From positions 4,370,845 to 4,434,844 of the forward strand of contig SMSO01000014.1 in the NCBI GenBank assembly GCA_004764695.1: DNA of 64,000 nt, read 5' to 3'. The notes beneath the pieces were generated by a model. That model saw only the letters and a list, made by a program, of their open reading frames with translations, ran no database searches and was not told where the DNA came from. This DNA comes from Schizochytrium sp. TIO01 (Eukaryota > Sar > Bigyra > Thraustochytrida > Thraustochytriidae). The translations under genes and the position numbers were made by a program. Every line of letters begins with the position of its first letter. Positions within the stretch are counted from its first letter, which is position 1. This document shows positions 10,518 through 20,325 of this stretch, one piece after another.

Positions 10518-10560
10518 GGAATGAATGAATGAATGAGAGAGAGAGAGAGAGAGAGAGAGA
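10518..10560. repeat. (GAAT)n-(GA)n compound microsatellite in the uL3m promoter/leader
   Basis: Four GAAT units run into about 11 GA units, ending about 108 bp before the uL3m ATG. It probably lies in the 5' leader or core promoter. Confidence 0.85.
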
Positions 10561-10667
10561 AAAATGAATGAAAGTTGAGTGAAGCAAAGTAAAGAGTAAA
10601 GCAAAGAGCAAAGCAGCATCGCTCGCGTCCGTGTGGCTGTGCGCTCGTCCCCTTACTCTTATCCACG

Positions 10668-11639
10668 ATGCTGCGGCTGGCTTCTCCCTGCGTGTCCTCG
10701 CTGCGCTCTCGCGTCCCGGCGGCGTTCCTGTCGTGCGGCGGCGAAGATGCTTTGCTGTCGCTGTCCTCCTCCATGGCGGAGCAGCGCCGTGGCAAGAAGT
10801 ACGAGGTGTTCCGCGGCAAGGTCCGCGCAGGCTTCCAGGACCACCCCCGTCGCAGCGGTGTGCTGGCGATGAAGATCGGCATGCTCCCTGACTGGGACGA
10901 CTACGGACGTCGCCTGGCTTTGACTGTTCTCCAGATCCAAGGATGCTACGTCGTGGGTCACCATATCGAGGAAGAAACTGGTTACCACGGCCTTGTGCTC
11001 GGCCACGGTGATGCCAAGGCCAAGCACGTCGCAAAGCCTCAGCAGGGCGTCTTCGAGGCTGCCGGTGTGCCTCTTCGCCGCAAGATCGCTGAGTTCAAGG
11101 TTCACGAGTCCGCGATGCTGCCCGTCGGCACCGAGCTGACTGCGCGCCACTTCGTGCCTGGTCAGTTTGTGGACGTCCAGGGTGTGAGCATTGGTAAGGG
11201 TTGGCAGGGTGTCATGCGCAGGTGGGGCTTCCAGGGTCAGCCGCAGACCCACGGTACCTCTCTCTCTCACCGTTCCCCTGGATCCATCGGAGTTACCGGT
11301 ATGAGCCGCGTCTGGAAGGGCAAGAAGATGGCAGGCCGCACTGGTAACAAGAACCGCACCATGCCCAACTTGGCACTGGTGAAGATTGACACGGAACGCA
11401 ACCTTCTCTTTGTGCACGGTAACGTCCCCGGTAACAAGGGAGGTATCGTTCGCGTGAGCGACGCCTTTGCGAAGCCGAACTTGCTGTGGAATGGAGATGA
11501 GGCTAAAATGCCCTTCCCGACATGGACCCTCCCGGAGGACGAGGCAGCACGGGAGGAGATCTTGGCGCAAGATTCCGTACTCAAGGCACCGCCCTTGCAC
11601 TTTAACCCGCTCGAACGCACATTTGACTTCCGTGTCTAA
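10668..11639 (+). CDS. MRPL3: Mitochondrial large-subunit ribosomal protein uL3m
   Basis: A 323-residue bacterial-type L3 protein with an Arg/Ser/Ala N-terminal extension typical of mitochondrial import. The L3 signature runs through RSGVLAMKIGMLPDW, the KVHESAMLPVGTELTARHFV strand, VDVQGVSIGKGWQGVMRRWG, and the basic loop SHRSPGSIGVTGMSRVWKGK followed by MAGRTGNKNRT. This loop reaches toward the peptidyl-transferase centre in the mitoribosome. The C-terminal about 45 residues go beyond the bacterial L3 core. The gene is intronless and ATG-started, with codons markedly richer in C/G at third positions than its surroundings, as expected for a highly expressed gene. The downstream 3' flank has TACTTACTTAC-type pyrimidine repeats. 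Confidence 0.93.
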   Translation: MLRLASPCVSSLRSRVPAAFLSCGGEDALLSLSSSMAEQRRGKKYEVFRGKVRAGFQDHPRRSGVLAMKIGMLPDWDDYGRRLALTVLQIQGCYVVGHHIEEETGYHGLVLGHGDAKAKHVAKPQQGVFEAAGVPLRRKIAEFKVHESAMLPVGTELTARHFVPGQFVDVQGVSIGKGWQGVMRRWGFQGQPQTHGTSLSHRSPGSIGVTGMSRVWKGKKMAGRTGNKNRTMPNLALVKIDTERNLLFVHGNVPGNKGGIVRVSDAFAKPNLLWNGDEAKMPFPTWTLPEDEAAREEILAQDSVLKAPPLHFNPLERTFDFRV

Positions 11640-12604
11640 GTTACTAAGCTCGTGGGGATAGGTTGACGAGCCTTATTAGGTTTGAATTTCGGTCAGTCGA
11701 TGATTTTAACCTACGTACTTACTTACATACTGTCGTCTTACTTACAACTCTCTTCCGTACTTACTTTCTTACTTTTTTACTTACTACTTACCCTATTCGC
11801 TTCCATACGAACTCGTCATCAACCCACCGCAAGGTCTACTAATCACTCCTCCTTCGTTTTGGACCTTGGACGGACCTATTATCAACGTGCCAAGATTCAA
11901 TACGACAATCAATTACATCAACCTGCTTCAATCTCTCACTCGCTCAACCTTCCATTAAAAATAAAAAAAGAACAAAAGCAAAACTAAATCTATCAGATAT
12001 AACAAACAAATAGCTGCCACAAAGAAAAATATGTCCTCCTCCTCCTTGTTTGATCTACTCTTTTAGATCAATACAGAGATATATAATTTTTTAATATTTC
12101 GATCGAATACAAGTGTCACAGTGTTTTTTTCCCGAAAACATACCCGTTTATGACACGTTTGCTTGAACAGCATGCGAAATGCTTTTGGTTTTCTTTCTCT
12201 CTGCATTGCACTACAATATAATCATATCGCAATTTGATTTGTGCTAACCCTTAGTTGCGCCCTCTTTGGATGTACAATAAGGCCTGATTTAGCACCCGCA
12301 GATATGCTACAAGCAACTAGCCAGATAGTGCGAACCGAAAATTTAGAAAGCAATTAAATATGCAATGACGAGTGTACTCAGATCTATACAAAGTCTCTTG
12401 CTGCTTGCAGACCCCATGACTTTTCACTAGTTCTACATTTTTTAATATCCCTGATGCTCTGACCTTTCTTCAAACATGGCTACCTCAGCTGATTTCCTCT
12501 TTTCCAAGTACAAGACTTTCATGAATCGCATAACCTCATCAGTACCCCGCCCTTTTTCTTTTGTTGATTATCAAGTACTTAGTACATGCCATATGGTGTC
12601 GTAG
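11640..12604. other. Intergenic region
   Basis: This is the 3' flank of uL3m, with CTTACTTAC-like repeats at 11710-11790 and AT-rich sequence after that. I see no gene. Confidence 0.5.

Positions 12605-12646
<42 letters not shown>
12605..12646 (+). repeat. 42-nt uninterrupted poly(A) tract
   Basis: A pure run of A's just before the polycystin-like gene. Read in frame from an ATG at 12586 it would encode poly-Lys, so the real start is more likely the ATG at 12652 or 12760. It may be an old poly(A) insertion or a slippage tract. Confidence 0.9.
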
Positions 12647-12651
<5 letters not shown>

Positions 12652-15600
12652 ATGAAAAACTTTGAAGATGGAAAGAGAGAACAAAATCTAGAGCCCAAAG
12701 CGACGTGTGCCGAATGGCCAGCAAGCAAACCATTACCTGTACGCTCATCCTCAGCCGACATGGAGCTGGCGATGCTACGCCGTGCAGTCCTTCAGGGAAC
12801 ACAACAACTCTCGAGCATCCGCAGACAGCTCGAAGACGTCGAGGACGAGATCTTAGCAGTCGAGGACTTCTTGCAACACGAACCAGCCGCAGAACTGACA
12901 TCCGACGTCTCGGCACAGCTTGACGCCCTCGAAGCAGTAGGCAGCGACGCTTTCACATCTTCATTCACATCTGCGCCCATATCTGGTGCGAATCTTTATG
13001 ACCAACTACAACAACAACAACAAAATCTTCACCACAGACTAGCCCAGAGAAACCTGCGTGGACGCTCCAGTACGAGCAGTACAGGCCCGAGTCAAGAAGA
13101 GAAAAGAGCTCTCACGCTAGAACTGCTTAACCAACGCCTTTTGGCAACCCTGGGTGACAACGGAGATAAAGAAAGTCTACCTGTTTGCAAAGCTCTTCAC
13201 GGACTGCAGGCGACACGGACTCGGCCGAAAGAACTTCATCAAAGAGGCGAGGCCAGAGCCCTTCTTACCGGTGAGCAACGCGGAGATCGACATCCATACC
13301 GACTCACAATATTCTCAGGTGAAGAGGCAACGCTAAGTTATACTTTCAATGTGGATGATGAAACAACGTTTGCTATGGTCCTTCAACGTATCTGCGAATG
13401 CTGGGCTGTCGACGCTAAAAAATTCCATTTGTCCGCCAACTCAGCGACAGAAAGCGGAGATTTCGTTCCACTAAGGTTCCTTCCCTCTGACTCTGTCATC
13501 TCGCGCCTCGAAGAGCTCAAGTATGATGTCACACGCGGGTTTGGGTGCAATGGGCTCACATCTTCGCAGTTTGCCAGCAAAGTTTACATGCTTCCACCAG
13601 TCTACCTCATGAGCAGGGGGCGGTCCTTGGAGGACCGCCACCTTGAGGAAAATAACCCTAACTCCGAGCGCCATGTCATGTCTTACGATGATGCGAGATC
13701 GGTTCTGACCACAGGCATACGAGAACAGAGCCTTCGACGCCTCTTTCTGAAAATTGACGCTCAACATCATTTCGTAGCCCCAGGCGACGATCGGCAGGAT
13801 TGCGGCGTGATTACTTTCGAAGGCTTTCTTCAAGTCATCAAGGGATACTTTGAGGGCAATTTTTTCGACAGAGCATCCCTCACACTGCTATTTACCGAGG
13901 AACTCCAGCTGGTCAAAGTTGCTGAAAATTTTCGGCACAGAGAAGATAACGCGGGATCTTTTGCATCAGCTCAGCAATTGCGAAATATTCAGCAACTCGA
14001 GCAAGAGCGCCTCTTTGTTCAATTACCCCACAGCCAGGCATCATTTAGTTTGCAGCCACTCTTGAAAACTGAAATGGTTGAACAGGATGACCAAACCTAT
14101 GAAGTCATCGACTTCGAAGCTTGCAAACGTATCGTATGGCATCTTGGAAGCGCTCAGCGAATCCAAGAGCGAAGACTTGCTCAAGGCGTCTTGCAAAGCG
14201 CAGAGAATGGAAGAGATGATAGCAACCTCTTCCCGCACGAATCAACTCACTTCCCAGAAAGTGGCGATAGCCGAGGCCATGAACCTCTGAGCCCAGCACG
14301 GGTATACTCGTGGATGCTTCACATCAGAGTTCTTATTGATCAAGAAAATAATGAAGCTACAATCACATCACGTAGGTATCGCGGTGCGAGCGTGAGTGGA
14401 CTCGGCAATCTTGTCGACCTTCCCACCCGCCGTCTGGATATGGAAACCTTTCGAGCAGCCTTACATCAAGCAGTTGCAATCGATGATGATCTCATTAGAC
14501 GATGGTGGGTTCAGTACTTTCAACGCACCAATGAACTGGTAAAAGCCGAAGCATTTGCCACAGCTTGGCAAGGAATGCGCATGCGTCAAGCGTACGACAT
14601 GCCTATTTCAATAGGAGAAGCTGTAGATCGCGCTGTTTTAGCTTTTGAAGAAGAACTTCGTCAAGCTACAATTTTTCGAAAAGGGCAAAAGCCCTCGTCA
14701 AGTCGCGTGCGTACATGTGTCGATATTTTCATCTGCCTGATATCCATTGGCTTGATCTATGCAATTCTTTTTCTTGAGATTCAGCCTCGGCGCCTCAGTC
14801 GAATTTCTCGTCAGTACTCACGTGAGCTTCTAAGTGCAGATACGTATTGCTACTCAACAACCGAGGTTGGTATTATACAAGACTCAGTTCCAACGCTGTT
14901 TGAAAATATTGCTCAAGGAGGATGCATTTGGGGCTTTGTCGACGGCCCATTGTATGACCTCTACTTCTTACAAGCTTCACGGGCCGCTGACATCGAAGAA
15001 GAGCAAGATGACTTTTCTGCGACGCAGGCTCAAGATGACTTGTACTGGAAGACCCTCATGTACAACCGTTTTGTACCTGAAGTTGTCACAATACGCCAGC
15101 TCGTGGTCAATCAATCAACGTGCACAGTGTCAGCAAATGACATCCCACCTTCTAGTACATTTTCTGCTCAAGGTTGTTTCGGAAGTTATAGTGATGCACA
15201 TCGACGCACCACAGATCTTCAACTAAATATGAGCCTGTTGTCCAATAGCACGGATCCAGCGCCATACATAGCCGCTTCACAGTGGCGTGAGCTTAAATTT
15301 TTTGATACATTCAAAGGCCAGTTCGCTGCGTACGATGGCTCGGGATATGTATTTTCGCTTGGTGGGCTCGACGATTCTCTTTTGGGTGAAAACGCGACAT
15401 TGGCTGAACGAGTGGATGCGGCAAAGGTTTACTGGCGTGAAGCAGTACAAAATTTGATGAATCTTCAATGGTTTCAAACGGGAGCTCGTGCAATTATCAT
15501 CAACATTGGCCTCATTAACCCCAATGTCAATCTCTACACCAATCTGCAGATCACCTTCGAGGTGTCGGATACGGCACTTGTTCATTCTAGTATGTCACAA

Positions 15601-17013
15601 CTTTCATTCAATGTTGATGTTGAGTCCACAGTGACCGGGAATGGTTTCGGTGCCGCATTCATTTTACGTTGGGTACTTTTGGCCGTCTTGGTCGCAGCGT
15701 TTTCAGTTGAAATTTACCTAACGCATCAATGTAACCAAGCAATCGCAGCCACCAAAGTTCGCAACGAAAATCAAGTGCGAACAAGCCAACTGCGGAAAAA
15801 TACAGTAAATCATCTCGCTCCCAGCAGCATGTCTTTTCGGCCTTTAAGTGAAGTAACTTTTAATGCCCCAATCATACGAAACGCGGAAAATGATTCTGAA
15901 GCAAGACTAGATGGAAACCTTGCTGGTAATAATGATGATGATGAAGGTAAAGAAGATAGTGAAGAAGAGAAAGAAGAGAGAGCGAACACACGTCGTGTAT
16001 CTAATTCGTTGAACTGGATGTGGACAAGTAAGCGGTTTTGCAGTGGCGTTTGCCGGACAGTTTGCCAGTCCTCTTTATTATTGCTTTCTCTATGTATAAT
16101 TCTGTGGGTTGCTGCCACCGTCGGTATTTCCTACACTTTCATCAGAAACGAGATTCGTAAAGAGTTCGCGCAGGATCTACCTCTCAGTGCATGGAATGGC
16201 GTTACCATGTGGCAGCAGTATATGCGCATAGCACACTTCGACGCCCTTACCCTTATTTTACTCACTTGCAAAAGTCTTATCCTTCTGAATCTATTCTCAC
16301 GTACAGCTATTGTGCTGCAAATGCTCAAGGAGGGCTTTGTTCACATCGTACTATTTGTGGGGGTGCTGTTTTTGACAGTGTGTGTCTTTGCTGGATTTAT
16401 GATGACTTCTAATCTCAGCGTAATTCTCAACATGAAGCACTATGGCACGTCGTTCATTGTGACAATGGCGTCGGCGTGCCATTTTGGCCTTCACGAGCAG
16501 CTTCGTCAGGTGGGCAATCCCGAGGTCTCGGCCCTGACTTACCTCTTTGTTTTATTTTTTGACATGTCTATTATTTCATTGCTCAGCATCGCCACTGCGA
16601 TACTATACCATTTTTATATGTCGCAGGTGCGTAAGGCAGAAGCAGCGGAAATTGTCTTGGCTCCTAAACGGGCTTCGCTTTGGTCAAGATTTGTACAGCA
16701 TTGCTGTAAGGGCTGCGTACGCCCAGAGTCAATGATGAACACAGTGTTTGAGGCCCAACCTCCTCGGCTTCGACGTGGGATTAGTTCTGCTGCATTTACG
16801 ACGAGCCGCCGGGACTCTATGGCGTCGAATTCGTCGCCAGGATTTTTGCCGAGAGCATCTTCGAATATTTCAGGTTCACAGTCTATGATTCATGATGAAA
16901 CTGAACCTCCGCATCTACAACTTGCCCGCTTGCTCGGGCATCCCGCGACTAGTAGTACTTCAAATTCAATGCAGGAGGTTCCTTCCATTGAGCTCTCGTC
17001 AAAGGAATTGTAA
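12652..17013 (+). CDS. Polycystin-2-like (TRPP) cation channel
   Basis: About 1453 residues from this ATG; numbering here counts from an upstream ATG at 12586. An N-terminal coiled coil (QLEDVEDEILAVEDFL) and an EF-hand-like helix pair near residue 390 (LRRLFLKIDAQ to GVITFEGFLQVIK) precede the channel. TM1 is near 707-730. A large extracellular polycystin (TOP) domain spans about 740-1010 and ends with the diagnostic ARAIIINIGLINPNVNLYTN strand. TM2 is near 1024, TM3 1162, TM4 1235, TM5 1260, and TM6 about 1316-1345. A cytosolic loop after TM2 is Glu/Asp-rich. TRPP channels pass Ca2+ and Na+ in ciliary or endomembranes. The pore segment reads FIVTMASACHFGLHEQL, lacking the usual LGD-type acidic filter. 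At 13154-13336 the used frame is oddly Arg/His-rich while another frame looks more protein-like. The family call is strong; the exact N-terminus is uncertain. Confidence 0.82.
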   Translation: MKNFEDGKREQNLEPKATCAEWPASKPLPVRSSSADMELAMLRRAVLQGTQQLSSIRRQLEDVEDEILAVEDFLQHEPAAELTSDVSAQLDALEAVGSDAFTSSFTSAPISGANLYDQLQQQQQNLHHRLAQRNLRGRSSTSSTGPSQEEKRALTLELLNQRLLATLGDNGDKESLPVCKALHGLQATRTRPKELHQRGEARALLTGEQRGDRHPYRLTIFSGEEATLSYTFNVDDETTFAMVLQRICECWAVDAKKFHLSANSATESGDFVPLRFLPSDSVISRLEELKYDVTRGFGCNGLTSSQFASKVYMLPPVYLMSRGRSLEDRHLEENNPNSERHVMSYDDARSVLTTGIREQSLRRLFLKIDAQHHFVAPGDDRQDCGVITFEGFLQVIKGYFEGNFFDRASLTLLFTEELQLVKVAENFRHREDNAGSFASAQQLRNIQQLEQERLFVQLPHSQASFSLQPLLKTEMVEQDDQTYEVIDFEACKRIVWHLGSAQRIQERRLAQGVLQSAENGRDDSNLFPHESTHFPESGDSRGHEPLSPARVYSWMLHIRVLIDQENNEATITSRRYRGASVSGLGNLVDLPTRRLDMETFRAALHQAVAIDDDLIRRWWVQYFQRTNELVKAEAFATAWQGMRMRQAYDMPISIGEAVDRAVLAFEEELRQATIFRKGQKPSSSRVRTCVDIFICLISIGLIYAILFLEIQPRRLSRISRQYSRELLSADTYCYSTTEVGIIQDSVPTLFENIAQGGCIWGFVDGPLYDLYFLQASRAADIEEEQDDFSATQAQDDLYWKTLMYNRFVPEVVTIRQLVVNQSTCTVSANDIPPSSTFSAQGCFGSYSDAHRRTTDLQLNMSLLSNSTDPAPYIAASQWRELKFFDTFKGQFAAYDGSGYVFSLGGLDDSLLGENATLAERVDAAKVYWREAVQNLMNLQWFQTGARAIIINIGLINPNVNLYTNLQITFEVSDTALVHSSMSQLSFNVDVESTVTGNGFGAAFILRWVLLAVLVAAFSVEIYLTHQCNQAIAATKVRNENQVRTSQLRKNTVNHLAPSSMSFRPLSEVTFNAPIIRNAENDSEARLDGNLAGNNDDDEGKEDSEEEKEERANTRRVSNSLNWMWTSKRFCSGVCRTVCQSSLLLLSLCIILWVAATVGISYTFIRNEIRKEFAQDLPLSAWNGVTMWQQYMRIAHFDALTLILLTCKSLILLNLFSRTAIVLQMLKEGFVHIVLFVGVLFLTVCVFAGFMMTSNLSVILNMKHYGTSFIVTMASACHFGLHEQLRQVGNPEVSALTYLFVLFFDMSIISLLSIATAILYHFYMSQVRKAEAAEIVLAPKRASLWSRFVQHCCKGCVRPESMMNTVFEAQPPRLRRGISSAAFTTSRRDSMASNSSPGFLPRASSNISGSQSMIHDETEPPHLQLARLLGHPATSSTSNSMQEVPSIELSSKEL

Positions 17014-17880
17014 ATAAAATTCTATTCTTCCTGCTGAAACAAACATTTTAAAAAGAATCTTTTCTAATGGAGAGATTTCTGCGCATGGTGTCGAATGAAG
17101 CGCAAATCGTTCAACACGATGGGGCGTCTGTTTATATAGAGTATGTATTGCTATCTAGATTCCGGATGATTTTCTGTTTGTTTACTTGTTGCAACAGTCT
17201 GTGCAGGTGTGTGTATGTATTTATGAACTGTTGTCCTGGTTGCTCTTCTTCGGAGCCTCTGATCTTTCACCAAATTATGACTGAAGCTCCTTCCTGCAAA
17301 CACGCCTTCTAGCTGCGAACTTATAAAGTGACATGTCCCTTTTGCTAGCATGCATCTATCACATAAGGCCTTCCGCATCGCAGGGCCACTAATTCACTAC
17401 TATGCCGTATTAATTAGGACTACGAAGAGTTGAACGAGTTTTAGTCGTCTTTTTTTTTTTTAAAGGTTTTTTTTTTAATCTAAAGGAACGGTTTGGAACG
17501 AATTGGCCTCCACCTATGACAGGCAGACTGTGGTAGAAAGTAGCTTGAATCAGTGTCAGACTCGGAGTGTATACAGTATCATGATACGACGAAGAGGAGA
17601 ACACCTGCTCTGCAAAGCCTCGTTGTGCTCATCGTTACCTGCATTGGGTTTTCAATCTACGAGACTTATTTATTTATTTTCAACTTTAATCATGATGCTG
17701 AAGTTGAAAAACAAATTTTCAACCATAATAATAATAATGAGTAGTAGTAGTAGTTTTGAACAGCCTTCACCTAACATATAAGATAATACAAAAGACAAGA
17801 AAGAGTGCAATAGGATTGAGCACTGCGGTGAAAAGAAAAAGAAATGCAGTGCAATACATATAAAGGGGAAACGGAGGAGA
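17014..17880. other. Intergenic region
   Basis: This is the 3' flank of the channel gene. It is AT-rich, with T-runs at 17450-17476 and a TAATAATAA patch near 17728. I see no gene. Confidence 0.5.
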
Positions 17881-18030
17881 GCAATGTAATGCAATGTAAT
17901 GCAATGTAATGCAATGTAATGCAATGTAATGCAATGTAATGCAATGTAATGCAATGTAATGCAATGCAATGTAATGCAATGTAATGCAATGCAGTGCAAT
18001 GCAGCGGAATGCAATGCAATGCAATGCAAT
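17881..18030. repeat. 10-bp satellite (GCAATGTAAT)n
   Basis: Eight head-to-tail copies of GCAATGTAAT (17881-17960) grade into AATGC pentamer variants up to 18030. The unit is two diverged pentamers, AATGC and AATGT. It is open in several minus-strand frames only because the repeat has no stop codon. Confidence 0.92.
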
Positions 18031-18347
18031 CCAAAGCAAAATCAACTCTAAACACACCCATCAAAGAAGCTCACCAATTCAGGTGCCAAAGCAAGACAGC
18101 GAGCAGAGGAAATGCATCTAGTTGCTGCAGCGTGAGGACTCTCCGTGCATGTATGTGTTTGGCGCCAGGTGCCTTGGCTTGCGATCGCATCTCCTGCCAC
18201 TAATTGATGGACTTCACGCACAATGAGCGCAGAGGTCACTGCCATCGCAAGAAAACCAAAAGCAAAAGCTAAAGCACAGCCTGAAGCAAAAGCGAACTAC
18301 GCATGCAGAAGCGAGCACGTACAAGCTTAAGGGCAAACCACGCAGAT

Positions 18348-18399
18348 AGATGAATGAATGAATGAATGAATGAATGAATGAATGAATGAATGAATGAAT
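18348..18399. repeat. (GAAT)n tetranucleotide microsatellite
   Basis: Thirteen near-perfect units, the longest of the window's three loci of this motif. Confidence 0.92.
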
Positions 18400-18424
18400 T
18401 ATCCTTTGCAGACAGCGAAGAGAA

Positions 18425-18790
18425 ATGGGTGACGCAAGAGCAGGGAGAGGCTACAATACAAGACCGGAAGGCATAGAACCTTGGGAGTGGAAGAAGAAAA
18501 TCGAAGCTGCGCTGCAGAATGGAACTTCCCGCACAGGAAATACAAGAGGTCTGGTATTATTGGCGTACCGACTGCCAGCTTCGTTACCATATCGTCACTG
18601 CAAGAAGAATGAAAGCTAAATATCGATTTGATCGATACAATCAGTCTTTGGGGATACATATTCTCATATGAAGTGATTGAGAAGTCCAACCTTAACGTAA
18701 ACAAATATGGCGAAGGCAACAGGACTGAAGAGCAGAAAGCTATTGGACTCCTCATGGAATGAGAAAAGCTCAAGAGGGACGCGAGACCCG
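18425..18790 (+). pseudogene. Frameshifted coding relic of unknown family
   Basis: Protein-like sequence runs through three plus frames in succession. It begins with PEGIEPWEWKKKIEAALQ (frame from ATG 18425), passes to MELPAQEIQEVWYYWRTDC and ARRMKAKYRFDRYNQS (ATG 18519), and then to SLWGYIFSYEVIEKSN and GNRTEEQKAIGLLME, with a stop before EKLKRDARPGRDNYIF. Trp/Tyr/Arg-rich content and seamless hand-over between frames suggest an old gene or mobile-element ORF broken by indels. I do not recognise it. It could also be chance or sequence error. Confidence 0.35.
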
Positions 18791-19269
18791 GCCGGGATAA
18801 TTATATTTTTCAGTGTTTTTATAATTTATTTATATCAAGTGCCCATAAGTAGGTAGTAGGTGAGTATTATATTAAAATAGACCTGTTTTACTTTAAAATA
18901 GGCAAAACTTTAGAATAAAGTAAAGTGAAATAAAATAAAATAAAATAAAAACAGGCTGAGGCCCATATTATGTATTAGTAGAAAGCTTTCTGTTTTGTTT
19001 GTTTTGATTGTTTTATTTTGATTGTTTCCATTCCAAAGTTATTTTTTCATAAAGAAAGTCTTTGAGTTTTCTACCATTGGTTAGAAGTTAGAAGTTTTAC
19101 AATTGTAAGCAAAGCAAGTTAGAGCAAAGCGGAGCAAGGACAATCCTCAATTGCTCGTCGTGACACCTGGTGGATCTGTGTACGAGAGACGCTGCTCTCC
19201 CTGCCCAGTTGCATATTTTGACTCTACCCCTACCTTGGTCTGCTTCTTGTCTATTCACTCGCGTACACC
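18791..19269. other. EF-Ts upstream region
   Basis: AT-rich sequence with a TAAAA pentamer run at 18927-18951 and the EF-Ts promoter and leader. I see no gene. Confidence 0.55.
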
Positions 19270-20325
19270 ATGTTGAGCGCCGCTTCCCGCACATGCCTTC
19301 TCATGGGCTCTTCGACTCTTGCCTCGAGCAACAGCGGCTTCCGTCTGGCGCTGCGTCGCTCCAAGGTGACCGCTGCGATGGTCAAGGAGCTCCGTGAACG
19401 TACGAGCTCCCCGATGATGCAGTGCAAGAAGGCACTCAGCGACCCTGAGGTGGACGGTGACATGGAGAAGGCCATCGAATGGCTGCGCAAGCAAGGTGTT
19501 GCTCAGGCGGCCAAGAAGTCCGGCCGTGCCACGAACGACGGACTTGTGGGCGTTGCATCTTCTGATGACCGCCGCCGCGCTGTCCTGGTAGAGGTCACGA
19601 GCGAAACTGACTTTGTTGCCCGGAATGATCTCTTCCAGAAGCTCGTATTTGATGTCGCATCCATCGCACTCGAGTCCGGCGCTGCCGACGCTAAGGCGCT
19701 CGCCGAAACCGAAATGAGCGGCGCGCCCGTATCCGCAGCACTCACTCAGGCTGCTGCCACACTCGGAGAAAACATTGCTCTCAAGTCTTCTCACCAGCTC
19801 GCTGTGGCGAATGGCGTTATTGGCATCTACCTCCACAACAAGATGAGTGAGACCGCCTGCAAGCAGGGCGCTGCTGTCGCGATTGAGGCCGACGCCAGTC
19901 TTGATAGCCTCGATGCCTCCGCTCGTGAGAGCCTTCAGACACTTGCTGATAAGCTTGCCCTGCAGTTGGTTGCTGCACAGGCCCTCTTCCTCGAGGACGT
20001 GCCGAAGGAGTACATTGCAAAGGAGCGCGAACTTGAGAAGGAACGCCTTCGCAACGAGGCTCTGGAGCGTGCCGGAGACAAGGAGGTCGACGAGGACGTG
20101 CTCGAGAAGAGAGTATCCAAGAAGGTGGAGAAGATTATTAAGGGACTTAAGGATGAGCAGGTGCTGCTTAACCAGAAGAGCTTTGTTCCGGAACACCAGG
20201 GAGCCAAGATCAGCGCCCTTCTGACCAAGGCCTCTAAGGAGAACAAAGTCAACTTGACCATTAAGTCGGCGGCCAGATTCCAGGTTGGAGCCGAAGAGGT
20301 CATCCTCACACCAGCGGCCAACTGA
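19270..20325 (+). CDS. TSFM: Mitochondrial elongation factor Ts
   Basis: A 351-residue EF-Ts, the nucleotide-exchange factor that recharges EF-Tu with GTP in organelle translation. The first about 35 residues (Arg/Ser/Leu, no acids) are a mitochondrial presequence. The N-terminal UBA-like module follows, with VKELRERTSSPMMQCKKAL; then comes the core signature ETDFVARND that contacts EF-Tu. The two subdomains extend through the helical insert (KEYIAKERELEKERLRNEAL) to the usual final helix (KIIKGLKDEQVLLNQ) and closing strand. The length fits the family. It is ATG-started and intronless with strong C/G third-position bias like uL3m, consistent with high expression. The assignment is firm; a plastid version is unlikely given the presequence and lineage, but was not excluded. 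Confidence 0.93.
   Translation: MLSAASRTCLLMGSSTLASSNSGFRLALRRSKVTAAMVKELRERTSSPMMQCKKALSDPEVDGDMEKAIEWLRKQGVAQAAKKSGRATNDGLVGVASSDDRRRAVLVEVTSETDFVARNDLFQKLVFDVASIALESGAADAKALAETEMSGAPVSAALTQAAATLGENIALKSSHQLAVANGVIGIYLHNKMSETACKQGAAVAIEADASLDSLDASARESLQTLADKLALQLVAAQALFLEDVPKEYIAKERELEKERLRNEALERAGDKEVDEDVLEKRVSKKVEKIIKGLKDEQVLLNQKSFVPEHQGAKISALLTKASKENKVNLTIKSAARFQVGAEEVILTPAAN

Noticed and set aside
10659-11600. 313-codon minus frame antisense to uL3m
   Set aside because: It arises from the strong codon bias of uL3m; the plus strand has a clear L3 family match.
17670-18064. Three overlapping 96-119-codon minus frames of His/Ile/Ala/Leu/Cys
   Set aside because: They are translations of the 10-bp satellite, which contains no stop codon in these frames.
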